Assembly (NCBI RefSeq): GCF_026626635.1
Contig: NZ_JAPNKA010000001.1
Coordinates: forward strand, 10,276,501-10,340,500
Length of the DNA: 64,000 nt
DNA from: Archangium lansingense
Lineage (GTDB): Bacteria > Myxococcota > Myxococcia > Myxococcales > Myxococcaceae
Reading direction: 5' to 3'
In this document: positions 1 to 8,112 of the stretch, piece by piece
How positions within the stretch are numbered: the first letter of the stretch is position 1
How the letters are laid out: every line of letters starts with the position of its first letter
Made by a program: the position numbers and the translations under genes
Notes under the pieces: model-generated
Databases searched by the model: none
What the model was told of the DNA's origin: nothing
What the model saw: only the letters and a program-made list of their open reading frames with translations

Positions 1-867
1 GATGTCGTAGCCCATGTTGGCGTCCCGCATGTCCAACGCGGGATGCGCGATGAGCTGGCCGTCATCTCGCACGAGCAGGTTGTAGGCGCCGGGCAGGTGG
101 TCGTTGATGGAGCGGGCCATCAGCTCATCCAGCGAGATGTCATGGGAGAACGACCCGACATGGCGGCCATCCATATCCACCGGGGTGTTCGCCGTGACCA
201 GCCAGCTCTGGGTGGGGGAGTACAGGTAGCTGCTGGTCCAGGCCGTGCGCCGCCCCGGATTCTTCTCGGGAGTGGTGAGGGTGTAGTACTCGTACTCGAG
301 CGTCGGATCGTCCGCCGGGAGCTCCATGGCCCAGTTGGGCTTCGTGGGCCAGAACGTGATGCACGGTCCCTCCGGCAGGGTGATGTAGGTATCCGTGAAG
401 CGGGCGGCGAAGGCGGGCCCGTACTGAGAGACGACGTCATGGGCGGCCAGGATGCGGCGGCGGAGCTCCGTATCGAGCCTCACACCTGGGGGAATGAAGA
501 CGCCCGTCATCCTCGTCCCATCGAAGCCCTCGGCGCGGGAGCGGAGGGTGCCATCCGGCAGCTGGGTGAACAGGCTGTCGAAGCGTGGATTCGGGTCCTG
601 TTGGCTCCAGGCCTGGATGCGCTCCACCAGGGCCTTCTTGAGGATGGCGTGGTTGTCCTCCGCCAGCATGAAGATGGCCTGCTCCCGCTGGCTGCGCTCC
701 GCCACATGCCGCTCCAGTTGCTGGATGGCTTCCTCGCGCAGCGTGTGGAACATGTGCAGGTAGCTGGCGAGCGTGGTCAGGGCGATGAGGATGCCAATGC
801 GAACGCCCATCTGGATGAGCGTCGAGCGAGCCAGGGAGGCGGCGGGTCGGGAGGCTGTAAGTGCCAT
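1..867 (-). CDS. Membrane sensor protein with extracytoplasmic Cache-like domain (N-terminal part, runs off the window)
   Basis: The frame is open from an ATG at 867 to base 1 (289 codons), so only the N-terminus is seen. Residues about 18-36 form a hydrophobic segment (GVRIGILIALTTLASYL), followed by a helical stretch rich in Glu/Gln/Arg and then a mixed alpha/beta region with WLVTANTPV, GSFSHDISLDELM and YNLLVRDDGQLIAHP. The last resembles the second half of a double Cache (dCache) sensor domain, which binds small ligands outside the membrane. Such proteins continue into a second membrane segment and a histidine kinase, chemoreceptor or cyclase module; none of that is visible, so the output is unknown. 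It is divergent from the Ser/Thr kinase at 1173. Confidence 0.75.
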   Translation of the reverse strand, partial: MALTASRPAASLARSTLIQMGVRIGILIALTTLASYLHMFHTLREEAIQQLERHVAERSQREQAIFMLAEDNHAILKKALVERIQAWSQQDPNPRFDSLFTQLPDGTLRSRAEGFDGTRMTGVFIPPGVRLDTELRRRILAAHDVVSQYGPAFAARFTDTYITLPEGPCITFWPTKPNWAMELPADDPTLEYEYYTLTTPEKNPGRRTAWTSSYLYSPTQSWLVTANTPVDMDGRHVGSFSHDISLDELMARSINDHLPGAYNLLVRDDGQLIAHPALDMRDANMGYDI

Positions 868-1172
868 GCGGGGAATGGCTCAACCGCTACTGGAGCGGGA
901 TTTTTCCTCCGCATGATGCGTATATGGTTTGTACAGAAAGACGTCGTCAGGCCATCACCTCGCCGTGCGTGCGACGAAGCGGCAGAAGAGGGGGGCGGAC
1001 GGAGTCCCAGGAGCCATGCGCCGGGCTGGGCAGTCGTGTCCGTGACCATGGACACATGCCAGGTTCCGTCATCCCAATTCCAATGAGAAGGCCGCGCTCC
1101 TGCCAACCCCCGAGGTTCGGGTCTTCCCGCTGCTCTCTCTGGTAGCGTCCGTAGATTCCGGAGGGACGCGGG
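868..1172. promoter_or_regulatory. Divergent intergenic region between sensor and Ser/Thr kinase
   Basis: This 305-base stretch contains no convincing gene. It must hold the promoters of both divergent genes. A locally AT-richer patch at about 898-935 (with GTATATGG) could include the minus-strand promoter. An inverted repeat GTGTCC (1036-1041) / GGACAC (1050-1055) sits in the half nearer the kinase. A GGAGGGA purine run at about 1160 is a plausible ribosome binding site for the ATG at 1173. No operator can be assigned. Confidence 0.4.
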
Positions 1173-2852
1173 ATGCTCGACGAAATCGGCGGACAAGCCT
1201 GGAGTGCGCAGCCCGGACCACGCTTCGAGCCAGGTACGGAGGTGGCAGGCTTCACCATCGAGGGAACAATTGCCTCCGGCAGCTTCGGCACTGTGTACCG
1301 GGCGAGACGGAGTGGCCGCCTCTACGCCATCAAGCTGGTCCGCATCGACCCGCGAGCAGACCGGGAGGCGGCTGCATTGCGTCTGGTGCGGCACCCCAAC
1401 GTGGTGACCTACCACGGGTATGGCTTCTGGCCCGAGGACGAGCCGCGCTTCCTCGTCCTGGCCCTGGAGCTCGTCGAGGGTCGCACGCTCGACGTCTGGG
1501 CGGCAGAGGAGAATCCCTCCGCGCTCGAGCTGGTGATGCGGATGCTGTTGCCCTTCGCGCTCACCCTCGCGGACGTGCATGCCTCGGGCGTGGTCCACCG
1601 GGACATCAAGGAAGCCAACATCGTCATGCGCGAGGCGGACGGGCAACCGGTGCTGGTGGACTTCGGTGCGGCGGGCCTCAAGGAGGGGGCCCTACGCCTC
1701 ACCATGCGCCTGCCACCGGGCACCGCGGAGTACCGCAGCCCCGAGGCGTTGCGCTTCGCCCGGGAGTGGGAGGGCGAGCCCTACCCCTTCGCGCCGGGAG
1801 ATGACCTGTGGGCATTGGGCGTCGTCACCTACATCCTGCTGACGCGCACACTCCCCTTCGGAGACCGGAACGGCCCGGACCTGAATCGGGCCATCCTCGA
1901 GAGGACGCCGCCCGCCCCGAGTGTGCTCAACCCGCGCGTGCCGCTGGCCCTGAGCGACTTGTGCATGGGGATGCTGGAAAAGGAGCCCGAGGCCCGGTAC
2001 CCGGAGGCCAAGGCGCTCGCGGAGGACCTGCTGGAGCTGTGCACCCAGGCGGACAGCACGTGGCGCACACCGCTGTTCCCCAGAGAGGGCCACGAGAAGC
2101 ACCCAGCCCCTGCTCCGGCCGTGCCCGGAGGCCAGCGCCCCGGGCGGTGGCGGATTGCCGGACTCGCCCTCGGCGCACTCCTCCTGTTGTGCGCGCCTCC
2201 CGGGGATACCCCACGCACGGCGTCGTCTTCCTCTCTCGAGACGCCACCGGGCACATCTGGCCGAGAAGTCGTAGCCCCAGTCACGCCGGCAGAGAGTGCG
2301 CCCGGCGCGGCACTCCCGCCCGCGCCCGTCGCCGCCGCGACGAATAGCGAGGAGCCCAAGATGAAGAAGTCCAAGACGGTCCGCACCCTGATTGTCGCCG
2401 GCTGCGTGGCCGGTTCGCCCGGCTGCGTGAGTGGGCCGCAGCCGCGTCCCCTTCCCCCTCCGGCGGAGTGCCCACCTGGAGCTGCTGCGGCCCACAAGCG
2501 CTTCGGCCTCTTTCCCGGAGACGTTCACGGAGTGCTCTTCCTGCCCTTTGATAAGCGCCCCCGGATTGTGCCTGTGCGCGAGGGGCAAAAGGTTCGCGCC
2601 GAGATCATCGGGCCATGGGATCGACTCCCCGAGGAGACCACCTTCGACGGGCGGCTGCACCTGGGGGATGAGCGCGTATACGGTCGCTTCACCGCCGCCC
2701 ACCTCCCCAGTGGTGAGACCGTGCCCGTGTGCCTGGAAGTGATGACGATCGGCGAATCGATGAGGGGCAACGGCGTAGCGCCCGGCAGCACGTCCACCCA
2801 GGCGCTCGTCATTTCCTCCGTGAGCGTCCAGGTCGTAGAGCGCTTCAAGTAG
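1173..2852 (+). CDS. Membrane Ser/Thr protein kinase with C-terminal lipoprotein-like domain
   Basis: 559 aa. A Hanks-type kinase domain spans about residues 25-290: glycine loop ASGSFGTVYRA, YAIKLV lysine near 54, catalytic HRDIKEAN near 144-151, DFG near 163 and a TAEYRSPE activation-segment end, so it should be active. A hydrophobic segment at about 326-343 (AGLALGALLLLCAP) follows. The C-terminal 163 residues start at an internal Met (residue 397) and look like a complete small lipoprotein: MKKSKTVRTLIVAGCVAG, a second Cys (PGCVSG), a Pro-rich linker and a beta-rich domain. That internal ATG (2361) has a good ribosome binding site, GAGGAG, six bases upstream. The next gene, 27 bp on, is a DUF2381 protein, a frequent neighbour of kinases in myxobacteria. 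Targets are unknown. Confidence 0.88.
   Translation: MLDEIGGQAWSAQPGPRFEPGTEVAGFTIEGTIASGSFGTVYRARRSGRLYAIKLVRIDPRADREAAALRLVRHPNVVTYHGYGFWPEDEPRFLVLALELVEGRTLDVWAAEENPSALELVMRMLLPFALTLADVHASGVVHRDIKEANIVMREADGQPVLVDFGAAGLKEGALRLTMRLPPGTAEYRSPEALRFAREWEGEPYPFAPGDDLWALGVVTYILLTRTLPFGDRNGPDLNRAILERTPPAPSVLNPRVPLALSDLCMGMLEKEPEARYPEAKALAEDLLELCTQADSTWRTPLFPREGHEKHPAPAPAVPGGQRPGRWRIAGLALGALLLLCAPPGDTPRTASSSSLETPPGTSGREVVAPVTPAESAPGAALPPAPVAAATNSEEPKMKKSKTVRTLIVAGCVAGSPGCVSGPQPRPLPPPAECPPGAAAAHKRFGLFPGDVHGVLFLPFDKRPRIVPVREGQKVRAEIIGPWDRLPEETTFDGRLHLGDERVYGRFTAAHLPSGETVPVCLEVMTIGESMRGNGVAPGSTSTQALVISSVSVQVVERFK
2361..2852 (+). CDS. Possible internally initiated lipoprotein (C-terminal part of the kinase gene)
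   Basis: An ATG at 2361, in frame with the kinase, is preceded by GAGGAG at 2349-2354 with six-base spacing. The predicted 163-residue product begins with a signal-like sequence (two lysines, then LIVAGCVAGSPGC) containing two possible lipidation cysteines, followed by a Pro-rich linker. It could be produced alone in addition to being fused to the kinase, or the site could be a relic of two once-separate genes. Only the sequence signals support this; the fused reading frame is unbroken. Confidence 0.35.
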   Translation: MKKSKTVRTLIVAGCVAGSPGCVSGPQPRPLPPPAECPPGAAAAHKRFGLFPGDVHGVLFLPFDKRPRIVPVREGQKVRAEIIGPWDRLPEETTFDGRLHLGDERVYGRFTAAHLPSGETVPVCLEVMTIGESMRGNGVAPGSTSTQALVISSVSVQVVERFK

Positions 2853-2879
2853 AGAGAGCTGCTCCAGAGATAGCCACCA

Positions 2880-3773
2880 ATGCTCCCAGCATTCTCCTTT
2901 GTCCTGATACTGGTTCTTCTGCAAGCCCCCGCTGAACCATTGCCCCCCACTACCGACTGCACCGACATGCAACGCCACGACTTGTCGCTCACACCCGCAG
3001 CGGATGTTGAGGTGTGCGTCAGTCCAGGGCTCTCGACGAGCTTCCGCTTCGACGCACCGGCTGCAGTGGACGTGCAGGACGACGTGCGTTTCGAGGAATT
3101 GGTCCGGGCCCGTCAACTCCTTACACTGGTGCCACCTCCGGACATGACTCCAGGGGAGCGAATACGTCTCACGGTGCGCTTCGAAGAAGGCCCGGCCCGG
3201 CAGAGCGCCACTTTCGTGCTGGTGGGGCACCGCGGGCGCGCAGCCCGGCAGGTCGAGGTGTACCACGACAAACGGACCCGGGAGTCCTACCTTCAGGAGA
3301 TAGAGCAGGAGCGCGCGAAGAGTCAGCAACTCCGCGAAGAAGTCCAGCAACTGCGAGCACTGCTCAACCAGTCCAGCGGGATGATGGGCCTCTTGCTTTC
3401 CTCGGCATTGGGAGACACGGGCATCTCAGCGCAGCAACCCAGCCTGTCACTGGATGAGCAGCACTCGGACGACACCCTCGCGCTCTCGCGGGTCGTCACG
3501 TACCGTTCCAATAACAGCGTGGCGGTGGAGGTGTGGCTCAGGAATTCCGGCGCAGAGCCATGGAGCATGGCTGGAGCCTCCTTGGTGAACACCACGGGCG
3601 AGAGGTTGGAGGGGGTGCGCATCGGACAAATCGGCCCCATCCTGCCTGGGAAGACCATGCGAGTGTTTGTCGAAGCAGACGCGGCGAATGGCGTTCCACG
3701 CGGAGAGGTGACGCTTCGCCTGTGGGGCGCGGATGGCCGCTCTATTACCCTCCCCATGGTGAGTTTCCCGTAG
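2880..3773 (+). CDS. DUF2381 (TIGR02268) family exported protein
   Basis: 297 aa. An N-terminal signal peptide (MLPAFSFVLILVLLQAPA) is followed by the beta-rich pattern of the Myxococcus paralogous family TIGR02268/DUF2381. Residues about 135-165 form a coiled coil (YLQEIEQERAKSQQLREEVQ). The C-terminal part (VAVEVWLRNSGAEPWSM, GKTMRVFVEADAA) resembles the conserved second half of the family. It follows the Ser/Thr kinase by 27 bp on the same strand, the arrangement usual for this family, so the two probably form an operon and may act together across the membrane. The molecular function of the family is unknown. Confidence 0.85.
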   Translation: MLPAFSFVLILVLLQAPAEPLPPTTDCTDMQRHDLSLTPAADVEVCVSPGLSTSFRFDAPAAVDVQDDVRFEELVRARQLLTLVPPPDMTPGERIRLTVRFEEGPARQSATFVLVGHRGRAARQVEVYHDKRTRESYLQEIEQERAKSQQLREEVQQLRALLNQSSGMMGLLLSSALGDTGISAQQPSLSLDEQHSDDTLALSRVVTYRSNNSVAVEVWLRNSGAEPWSMAGASLVNTTGERLEGVRIGQIGPILPGKTMRVFVEADAANGVPRGEVTLRLWGADGRSITLPMVSFP

Positions 3774-3943
3774 CGTGGGACTCCGAAAAGCGATGCGGTC
3801 ACCTGCCACCAAGGAGTTCCAGGACCCCCGGGAGCGGCTCGTCCAGGAGGAGGTGTCCGAGCGCTGGCAGCCGGAGGGCTTCTCCCTGCCCGCCCATACG
3901 CATCTGCATGCCAACGACAGACTGATGGGGACCGTCCGCCCCC

Positions 3944-4819
3944 TCACTCCAGATATGCCGGGAACTTTGGCATTGCGCGAATGTCCTCCGGCGCATGCTG
4001 TACCAGTAAGCTCCCGTGGGTGTCCTGGATGAGCGCCTCGACCCGTTCGAAGGATGCGAGCGTCTCCGGGCGGCTGAGGTTGAAGTGCGGCACGACATGG
4101 CTCCGCCAGTTCTCGCGCGTATGGCAGAGGTCGCCTGATAGGACGAACGTGCCCGCCCGCTGGAGCCGGACGACGAGCGACTGATGTCCGGGAGTATGCC
4201 CGGGCGTCTGAATGATGCGCACGCTGCCATCGCCGAAGACATCGGCATCACCGTCGAGGAGTTGCAGCTTCGCCGTGCGATACGCGGAGAACACCGTCGC
4301 ATCCACACCGAGTGGCGCTGGGGTCTGGGTCGCCCAGTCGAACTCGCGCCGCTGGAGGATCCACGTGGACGAGGTGAACGCATTGGCATTGCCGGCATGG
4401 TCGGCATGCAGATGCGAAAAGGCGACATAGCGCACGTCCTGGTGGTCGAGGCCGAGCTGCCGCAATTGAGTGCTCAGCGGAGTATCGACGTAGGTCCGAT
4501 TCCCCACCGGGTCGGCTCCGGGCGCCTGGGCAATGGAGTCGCTCAGCCCCGTGTCCCACAAGAACACGCCCTGGGGATGCTGGATCAGGAAGCAAGGGAC
4601 GGTGAGCGTACCGGCCTGGCCCGTGGGCTCGCCGCTGCCCGAGAAGAAACCCATGTCATTGATTTCGATCCGACCGCAGTCCAGCACGTAGAGACGAATC
4701 GGAGGTGGCTCCCCGGCGGCGGAGGCCGGCGCGCCGGCTGCGGGTGCCCTCGCCCCGGCGCAAGCGGTGCAAAGGACGGGCATGAGCATGAAAAAAAGCA
4801 GGTGGGAAATTCGGGACAT
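3944..4819 (-). CDS. Exported metallo-beta-lactamase-fold hydrolase, N-acyl homoserine lactonase-like
   Basis: 291 aa. The metal-binding motif SHLHADHAGN (HxHxDH), GHTPGHQS and SGDLCH are in the order expected for the MBL fold, and the overall layout (VPCFLIQHPQGVFLWDTGL, then a lid region) resembles AHL lactonases, which open the lactone ring of acyl-homoserine lactones. The N-terminus MSRISHLLFFMLMPVLCTAC is a signal peptide with an imperfect lipobox, so it probably acts in the periplasm or on the outer membrane. The ATG at 4819 is preferred over one nine codons upstream because the signal peptide starts there. Substrate specificity is inferred; other MBL lactonases or esterases remain possible. 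It is convergent with the DUF2381 gene across a 170-bp gap in which no gene is evident. Confidence 0.8.
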   Translation of the reverse strand: MSRISHLLFFMLMPVLCTACAGARAPAAGAPASAAGEPPPIRLYVLDCGRIEINDMGFFSGSGEPTGQAGTLTVPCFLIQHPQGVFLWDTGLSDSIAQAPGADPVGNRTYVDTPLSTQLRQLGLDHQDVRYVAFSHLHADHAGNANAFTSSTWILQRREFDWATQTPAPLGVDATVFSAYRTAKLQLLDGDADVFGDGSVRIIQTPGHTPGHQSLVVRLQRAGTFVLSGDLCHTRENWRSHVVPHFNLSRPETLASFERVEALIQDTHGSLLVQHAPEDIRAMPKFPAYLE

Positions 4820-4909
4820 GTTCTTCTTCTCCGTGTGGTGCCGCACACGCCGAGCGCAACAATCTGTCAGCGGTGGCTCGCGGGGTGTGACAGCCCGTCT
4901 AGCAGAGTG

Positions 4910-5782
4910 TTACGGGCGCGCGTCGTTCATGACGCTTCCAAGCCACCCCATCAAGGCCCGCACCTTGGGCACGTGCTGCTTCGCGCGGTGGACGACCATC
5001 CAGATGTCGCGCGAGGGGAGCCGGTCGCTGCTCCGGGCTCCAATCCGCCGCGGAGCCACCTCCACGACTCCATGGAGCCTCGCGGCGAGACTCCGGGGCA
5101 GCAGGGCCACGCCGAGCCCTGCTTCGACCGCGAGCCCGAGGGACTCGAGGTCCTCGACGAGCAGCCGTGGGGCGCGGGTGGCGAAGACCCGCTCCGCGTG
5201 GCGCTGCTCGGGGATGCCGGCGACCGAGCCCGTCAGGCCCATCCATGGGCTCTCGGCGTGGAGGTCCAGTGAGGAGGCCGCGAAGAAGGCATAGGAGGCC
5301 GAGCCCACCTTCCTCGCGACGAGCTCGCCACGATCGGGGCGCATCATCCGGAGCGCCACGTCGGCTTCTCCGGCGGCGAGGCTGTTGATCCGGTTATCCG
5401 CCAGGATGCGCAGGCGCAGGTGGGGAAAGGCCCGGTAGAACTCGGGCAGGCGGGGGGTCAGCTTCCAGCGCACCATCTCGCCGATGGTGGTCAGCGTGAG
5501 CTCGCCGCGAAGCTCCGGCGTGTCTTCCAGCGCGGACCGCGCCGCCAGCGCGGCCTCCACCATGGGTTGCACCGCCGCCAGCAACGAGGACCCGCGCTCC
5601 GTCAGCCGCAGCGGCGCTTCGCGCAGCAGCAACGGGGAACCGGCGCTCTCCTCCAGCCGCGCCAGGTGTCTGCTGACGGTCGACTGGCTCACGCCCAGGG
5701 CTTTCGACGCGGCCGTCAGGCTCCCGAGGCGCGTGACTGCCTCGAACGTGCGCAACAGCTCCCACTCCATCCGGACCCCCAT
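4910..5782 (-). CDS. LysR-family transcriptional regulator
   Basis: 290 aa, normal length. The N-terminal winged helix-turn-helix (residues about 5-65) is typical: LLRTFEAVTRLGSLTAASKALGVSQSTVSRHL. It is followed by the periplasmic-binding-like effector domain (LTLTTIGEMVRWKLTPRLPEF, AAGEADVALRMMRP, AVEAGLGVALLP). It is transcribed away from the MBL-fold gene at 5877, the classical LysR/target arrangement, so it most likely controls that gene and itself from the 94-bp gap. The effector is unknown. A second in-frame Met at 5770 is an alternative start. Confidence 0.92.
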   Translation of the reverse strand: MGVRMEWELLRTFEAVTRLGSLTAASKALGVSQSTVSRHLARLEESAGSPLLLREAPLRLTERGSSLLAAVQPMVEAALAARSALEDTPELRGELTLTTIGEMVRWKLTPRLPEFYRAFPHLRLRILADNRINSLAAGEADVALRMMRPDRGELVARKVGSASYAFFAASSLDLHAESPWMGLTGSVAGIPEQRHAERVFATRAPRLLVEDLESLGLAVEAGLGVALLPRSLAARLHGVVEVAPRRIGARSSDRLPSRDIWMVVHRAKQHVPKVRALMGWLGSVMNDARP

Positions 5783-5876
5783 GCAAAAATGGATGCCTGG
5801 CTTCCCAATCTAGCGATTTCCATCCATCCGTGCGGTCTCTAGTTTACGGGTCCATTCCGTCTCACTGGAGCGCTCC
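5783..5876. promoter_or_regulatory. Divergent LysR/MBL promoter region with inverted repeat
   Basis: The 94-bp gap holds ATGGATG (5789-5795) and its inverted copy CATCCAT (5821-5827), separated by 25 bp. Spaced dyads of this kind are common in LysR-controlled divergent promoters, but the spacing is longer than the usual T-N11-A box and the assignment is tentative. Confidence 0.35.
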
Positions 5877-6728
5877 ATGAAGATCCACCACCTGCGCAAT
5901 GCCACCGCCCTGCTGACGCTGGGAGAGCACCGTCTGCTGATCGATCCGATGCTCGCCAGGCAGGGGGCGTTTACTGGCTTCAAGTTCTTCGGAGGAGGCC
6001 GCCGCCCCAATCCCCTGGTCCCACTGCCGCCCGACACGTTCTCGTGGCTGGAGGAGGCAACGGGCGTACTCGTCACCCACGCCCACCCGGATCATCTGGA
6101 CACGGCGGGCCTCCGATGGATCCGGAAGCACGGGTTACCCGTGTGGACGAGCCGTGAGGAGGCGCCGAACCTCAGGAAGAGGGGACTCGCCGTCCGGGAG
6201 CTCGACGACGGTGCGCTCGGGATGAGAGTGGAGCGCATCCCGGTCCGGCACGGCCGCGGACTGCTCGCACGGCTGCTGGGCCGCGTCTCGGGCTACTACC
6301 TGGCGCACCCGGACGAGCCGAGCGTGTTCCTCACGTCGGACGCAGTGCTCACGGAGGACCTCCTGGAGGCAGTGGAGCGTCTCCAGCCCGATGTCATCAT
6401 CGCCCCGGCGGGCGCGGCGAACTTCGGGGTGGGCGGCGATATCCTGTTCTCCGTCGACGAACTCGTGACGCTCGTCAGGCGGGCACCCGGACGGGTGGTG
6501 CTGAATCACCTGGAAGCGCTCGACCACTGTCCGACCACGCGCGAAGGGCTGCGCGAACGGATGAAGGCCGAGGGACTGCTCGAGAAGGTGCTCATCCCCA
6601 GAGACGGAGAGGAGCTGCACTTCACACGGCAGGAGAGGGCAAGCTGGCCGACGGCACCGGGGCCCGGTTCGACGCAGGAGCGCGAGCGCGCGAGTCTTGC
6701 CAGTCACACGGAGGCCTCCGCTCCCTGA
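5877..6728 (+). CDS. UlaG-like metallo-beta-lactamase-fold protein
   Basis: 283 aa. The start MKIHHLRNATALLTLGEHRLLIDP is the usual opening of the UlaG-like branch of the MBL superfamily, and VTHAHPDHLDTAG supplies the HxHxDH metal ligands; SDAVL and LNHLEALDHC supply later ones. These enzymes hydrolyse esters, lactones or phosphodiesters in the cytoplasm; no signal peptide is present. It is divergent from the LysR gene, its probable regulator. A GGAG lies about eight bases before the ATG. The final 35 residues are low-complexity and probably not part of the fold. The exact substrate cannot be read from the sequence. Confidence 0.82.
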   Translation: MKIHHLRNATALLTLGEHRLLIDPMLARQGAFTGFKFFGGGRRPNPLVPLPPDTFSWLEEATGVLVTHAHPDHLDTAGLRWIRKHGLPVWTSREEAPNLRKRGLAVRELDDGALGMRVERIPVRHGRGLLARLLGRVSGYYLAHPDEPSVFLTSDAVLTEDLLEAVERLQPDVIIAPAGAANFGVGGDILFSVDELVTLVRRAPGRVVLNHLEALDHCPTTREGLRERMKAEGLLEKVLIPRDGEELHFTRQERASWPTAPGPGSTQERERASLASHTEASAP

Positions 6729-6743
6729 CACGGGAGCGTGAGG
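6715..6743. terminator. Stem-loop overlapping the MBL-gene stop codon
   Basis: CGCTCCC (6719-6725) and GGGAGCG (6732-6738) form a 7-bp stem with a six-base loop that contains the stop codon; CCTC and GAGG extend it after a bulge. There is no T tract. It is a possible terminator between convergent genes. Confidence 0.45.
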
Positions 6744-6770
6744 CCCTCAGCCGGGATTTGAACCCGGGTA
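6743..6770 (-). other. tRNA T-arm-like remnant
   Basis: On the minus strand a five-base-pair stem CCGGG/CCCGG encloses TTCAAAT (6751-6767), the exact geometry of a tRNA T-arm, followed by CTGAGGG as a possible acceptor strand. The D-arm, the anticodon arm and the matching 5' acceptor strand are absent; the upstream side runs straight into the REP-like palindrome at 6780. It is best read as a tRNA 3'-end fragment, such as integration of a mobile element into a tRNA gene can leave, or as a chance match. Confidence 0.35.
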
Positions 6771-6779
6771 CTCCCGATA

Positions 6780-6814
6780 CCCTCACCCCGTCCCTCTCCC
6801 GAGGGGAGAGGGGA
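6780..6814. repeat. REP-like palindrome, copy 1
   Basis: CCCTCACCCCGT leads into CCCTCTCCC (6792-6800), loop GAG, GGGAGAGGG (6804-6812), a perfect 9-bp stem. It lies between the convergent MBL and cystathionine gamma-synthase genes and may act as a bidirectional terminator. The same element recurs at about 10914, 23575, 23628, 31429 and 35240. Confidence 0.75.
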
Positions 6815-6835
6815 AATGGGTGGGGGTGGTGCGGC

Positions 6836-7978
6836 TCAGGCCACCTCGAGCGCCTGCTTCAGGTCGTCCACGAGGTCCTGCGCATCCTCGATGCCCACCG
6901 ACAGCCGGATGAGCCCGTCCGTGATGCCCAGCTGCTCGCGCGTCTCCTTCGGCACCGACGCGTGCGTCATGATCGCCGGGTGCTCGATGAGCGACTCCAC
7001 GCCACCGAGCGACTCGGCGCAGGCGAAGATCTTCACCGTCTTGAGGAACTTGCGCGCCGCCTCCAGCCCGCCCTTGATGTCGAAGGTCATCATGCCGCCG
7101 AAGCCCTTCATCTGCTTGCGGGCCAGCGCATGCTGCGGGTGGTTCTCCAGGCCGGGATAGGTGACCTTCTGCACCTTCGGGTGCGAGGCGAGGTACTGGG
7201 CCACCTTCATCGCGTTCTGCGCGTGGCGCTCCATGCGCACGCCCAGCGTCTTCACGCCGCGCAGCACCAGGAAGCAGTCCATGGGGCCAGGCACGCCGCC
7301 CACCGCGTTCTGCAGGAAGTACATCTTCTGCGCCAGCTCCTCGTTGCTGGTGCACACGAAGCCGCCCACCACGTCGCTGTGGCCGTTGATGTACTTGGTC
7401 GTCGAGTGCGTCACCACGTCGAACCCCAGGTCCATCGGACGCTGGAAGTACGGCGTCATGAACGTGTTGTCGCACACCGAGAGGATGTTCCGCTTCTTCG
7501 CCGTCTCCGCGATGCGCGCCAGGTCGATGAGCTTGAGCATCGGGTTGGTGGGCGACTCCACCCAGACCATCTTCGTCTTCGGGGTGATGGCCTTCTCGAA
7601 GTTGTCCGGGTTGGACAGGTCCACCCAGGAGAAGTTCAGCCCGTGGCGCCGGAAGACCTTGTCGAAGATGCGGAACGTGCCGCCGTACACATCGTCGGAC
7701 ACCACCACGTGGTCCCCGGTCTCCAGCATGTGCATCAGCATGTCCGAGCCGGCCAGACCCGAGGCGAAGGCAAGACCGTGCTTCGCGCCCTCGAGGGCCG
7801 CCAGACAGTCCTGAAGCGCGTTGCGGGTGGGGTTCTGCGTCCGGCTGTACTCGAAGCCCTTGTGCTCCCCGGGGCCTGCCTGGACGTAGGTGGAGGTCAG
7901 GTAGACCGGCGTCATGATGGCGCCCGTCGTGGGATCCGGCTCCTGACCGGCATGGATGGCGAGGGTGTCGAAGCGCAT
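6836..7978 (-). CDS. metB: Cystathionine gamma-synthase / PLP-dependent trans-sulfuration enzyme
   Basis: 380 aa, full length for the Cys/Met metabolism PLP family. The N-terminus has TLAIHAGQEPDPTTGA and TPVYLTSTYVQ. YSRTQNPTRNALQ, the cofactor-contacting VCDNTFMTPYFQRP and the PLP-lysine motif HSTTKYINGHSD are all intact, as is the C-terminal SLGGVESLIEHPA. Members join O-acyl-homoserine and cysteine to cystathionine (MetB) or cleave cystathionine (gamma-lyase or MetC type). SLGGVESL followed by HPA fits the synthase/gamma-lyase side, but these activities cannot be separated by reading alone. The gene is monocistronic, between a REP-like element and the divergent methyltransferase. Confidence 0.92.
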   Translation of the reverse strand: MRFDTLAIHAGQEPDPTTGAIMTPVYLTSTYVQAGPGEHKGFEYSRTQNPTRNALQDCLAALEGAKHGLAFASGLAGSDMLMHMLETGDHVVVSDDVYGGTFRIFDKVFRRHGLNFSWVDLSNPDNFEKAITPKTKMVWVESPTNPMLKLIDLARIAETAKKRNILSVCDNTFMTPYFQRPMDLGFDVVTHSTTKYINGHSDVVGGFVCTSNEELAQKMYFLQNAVGGVPGPMDCFLVLRGVKTLGVRMERHAQNAMKVAQYLASHPKVQKVTYPGLENHPQHALARKQMKGFGGMMTFDIKGGLEAARKFLKTVKIFACAESLGGVESLIEHPAIMTHASVPKETREQLGITDGLIRLSVGIEDAQDLVDDLKQALEVA

Positions 7979-8112
7979 GGCCGGGGGCCTATCACACTCC
8001 CCTTCCCCCCGGGAGGTTTAGCCGAGCCCGACCGTCCGTCTAGAAGACTTGCCCGGCGGCGGGGACTCGGAGAAGAGGGGGCGGCAGTTGTACGGGAGAG
8101 GACAGGGCAGTC

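Noticed and set aside
1692..3350. Long open frame on the minus strand across the kinase and DUF2381 genes
   Set aside because: It is the reverse shadow of real genes on the other strand; the translation is compositionally biased and matches no fold.
3775..4032. Short plus-strand open frame after DUF2381
   Set aside because: It overlaps the lactonase gene in antisense and shows no family signature.
6736..6790. Complete tRNA gene on the minus strand
   Set aside because: Only the T-arm and part of an acceptor-like strand are present; D and anticodon arms are missing.
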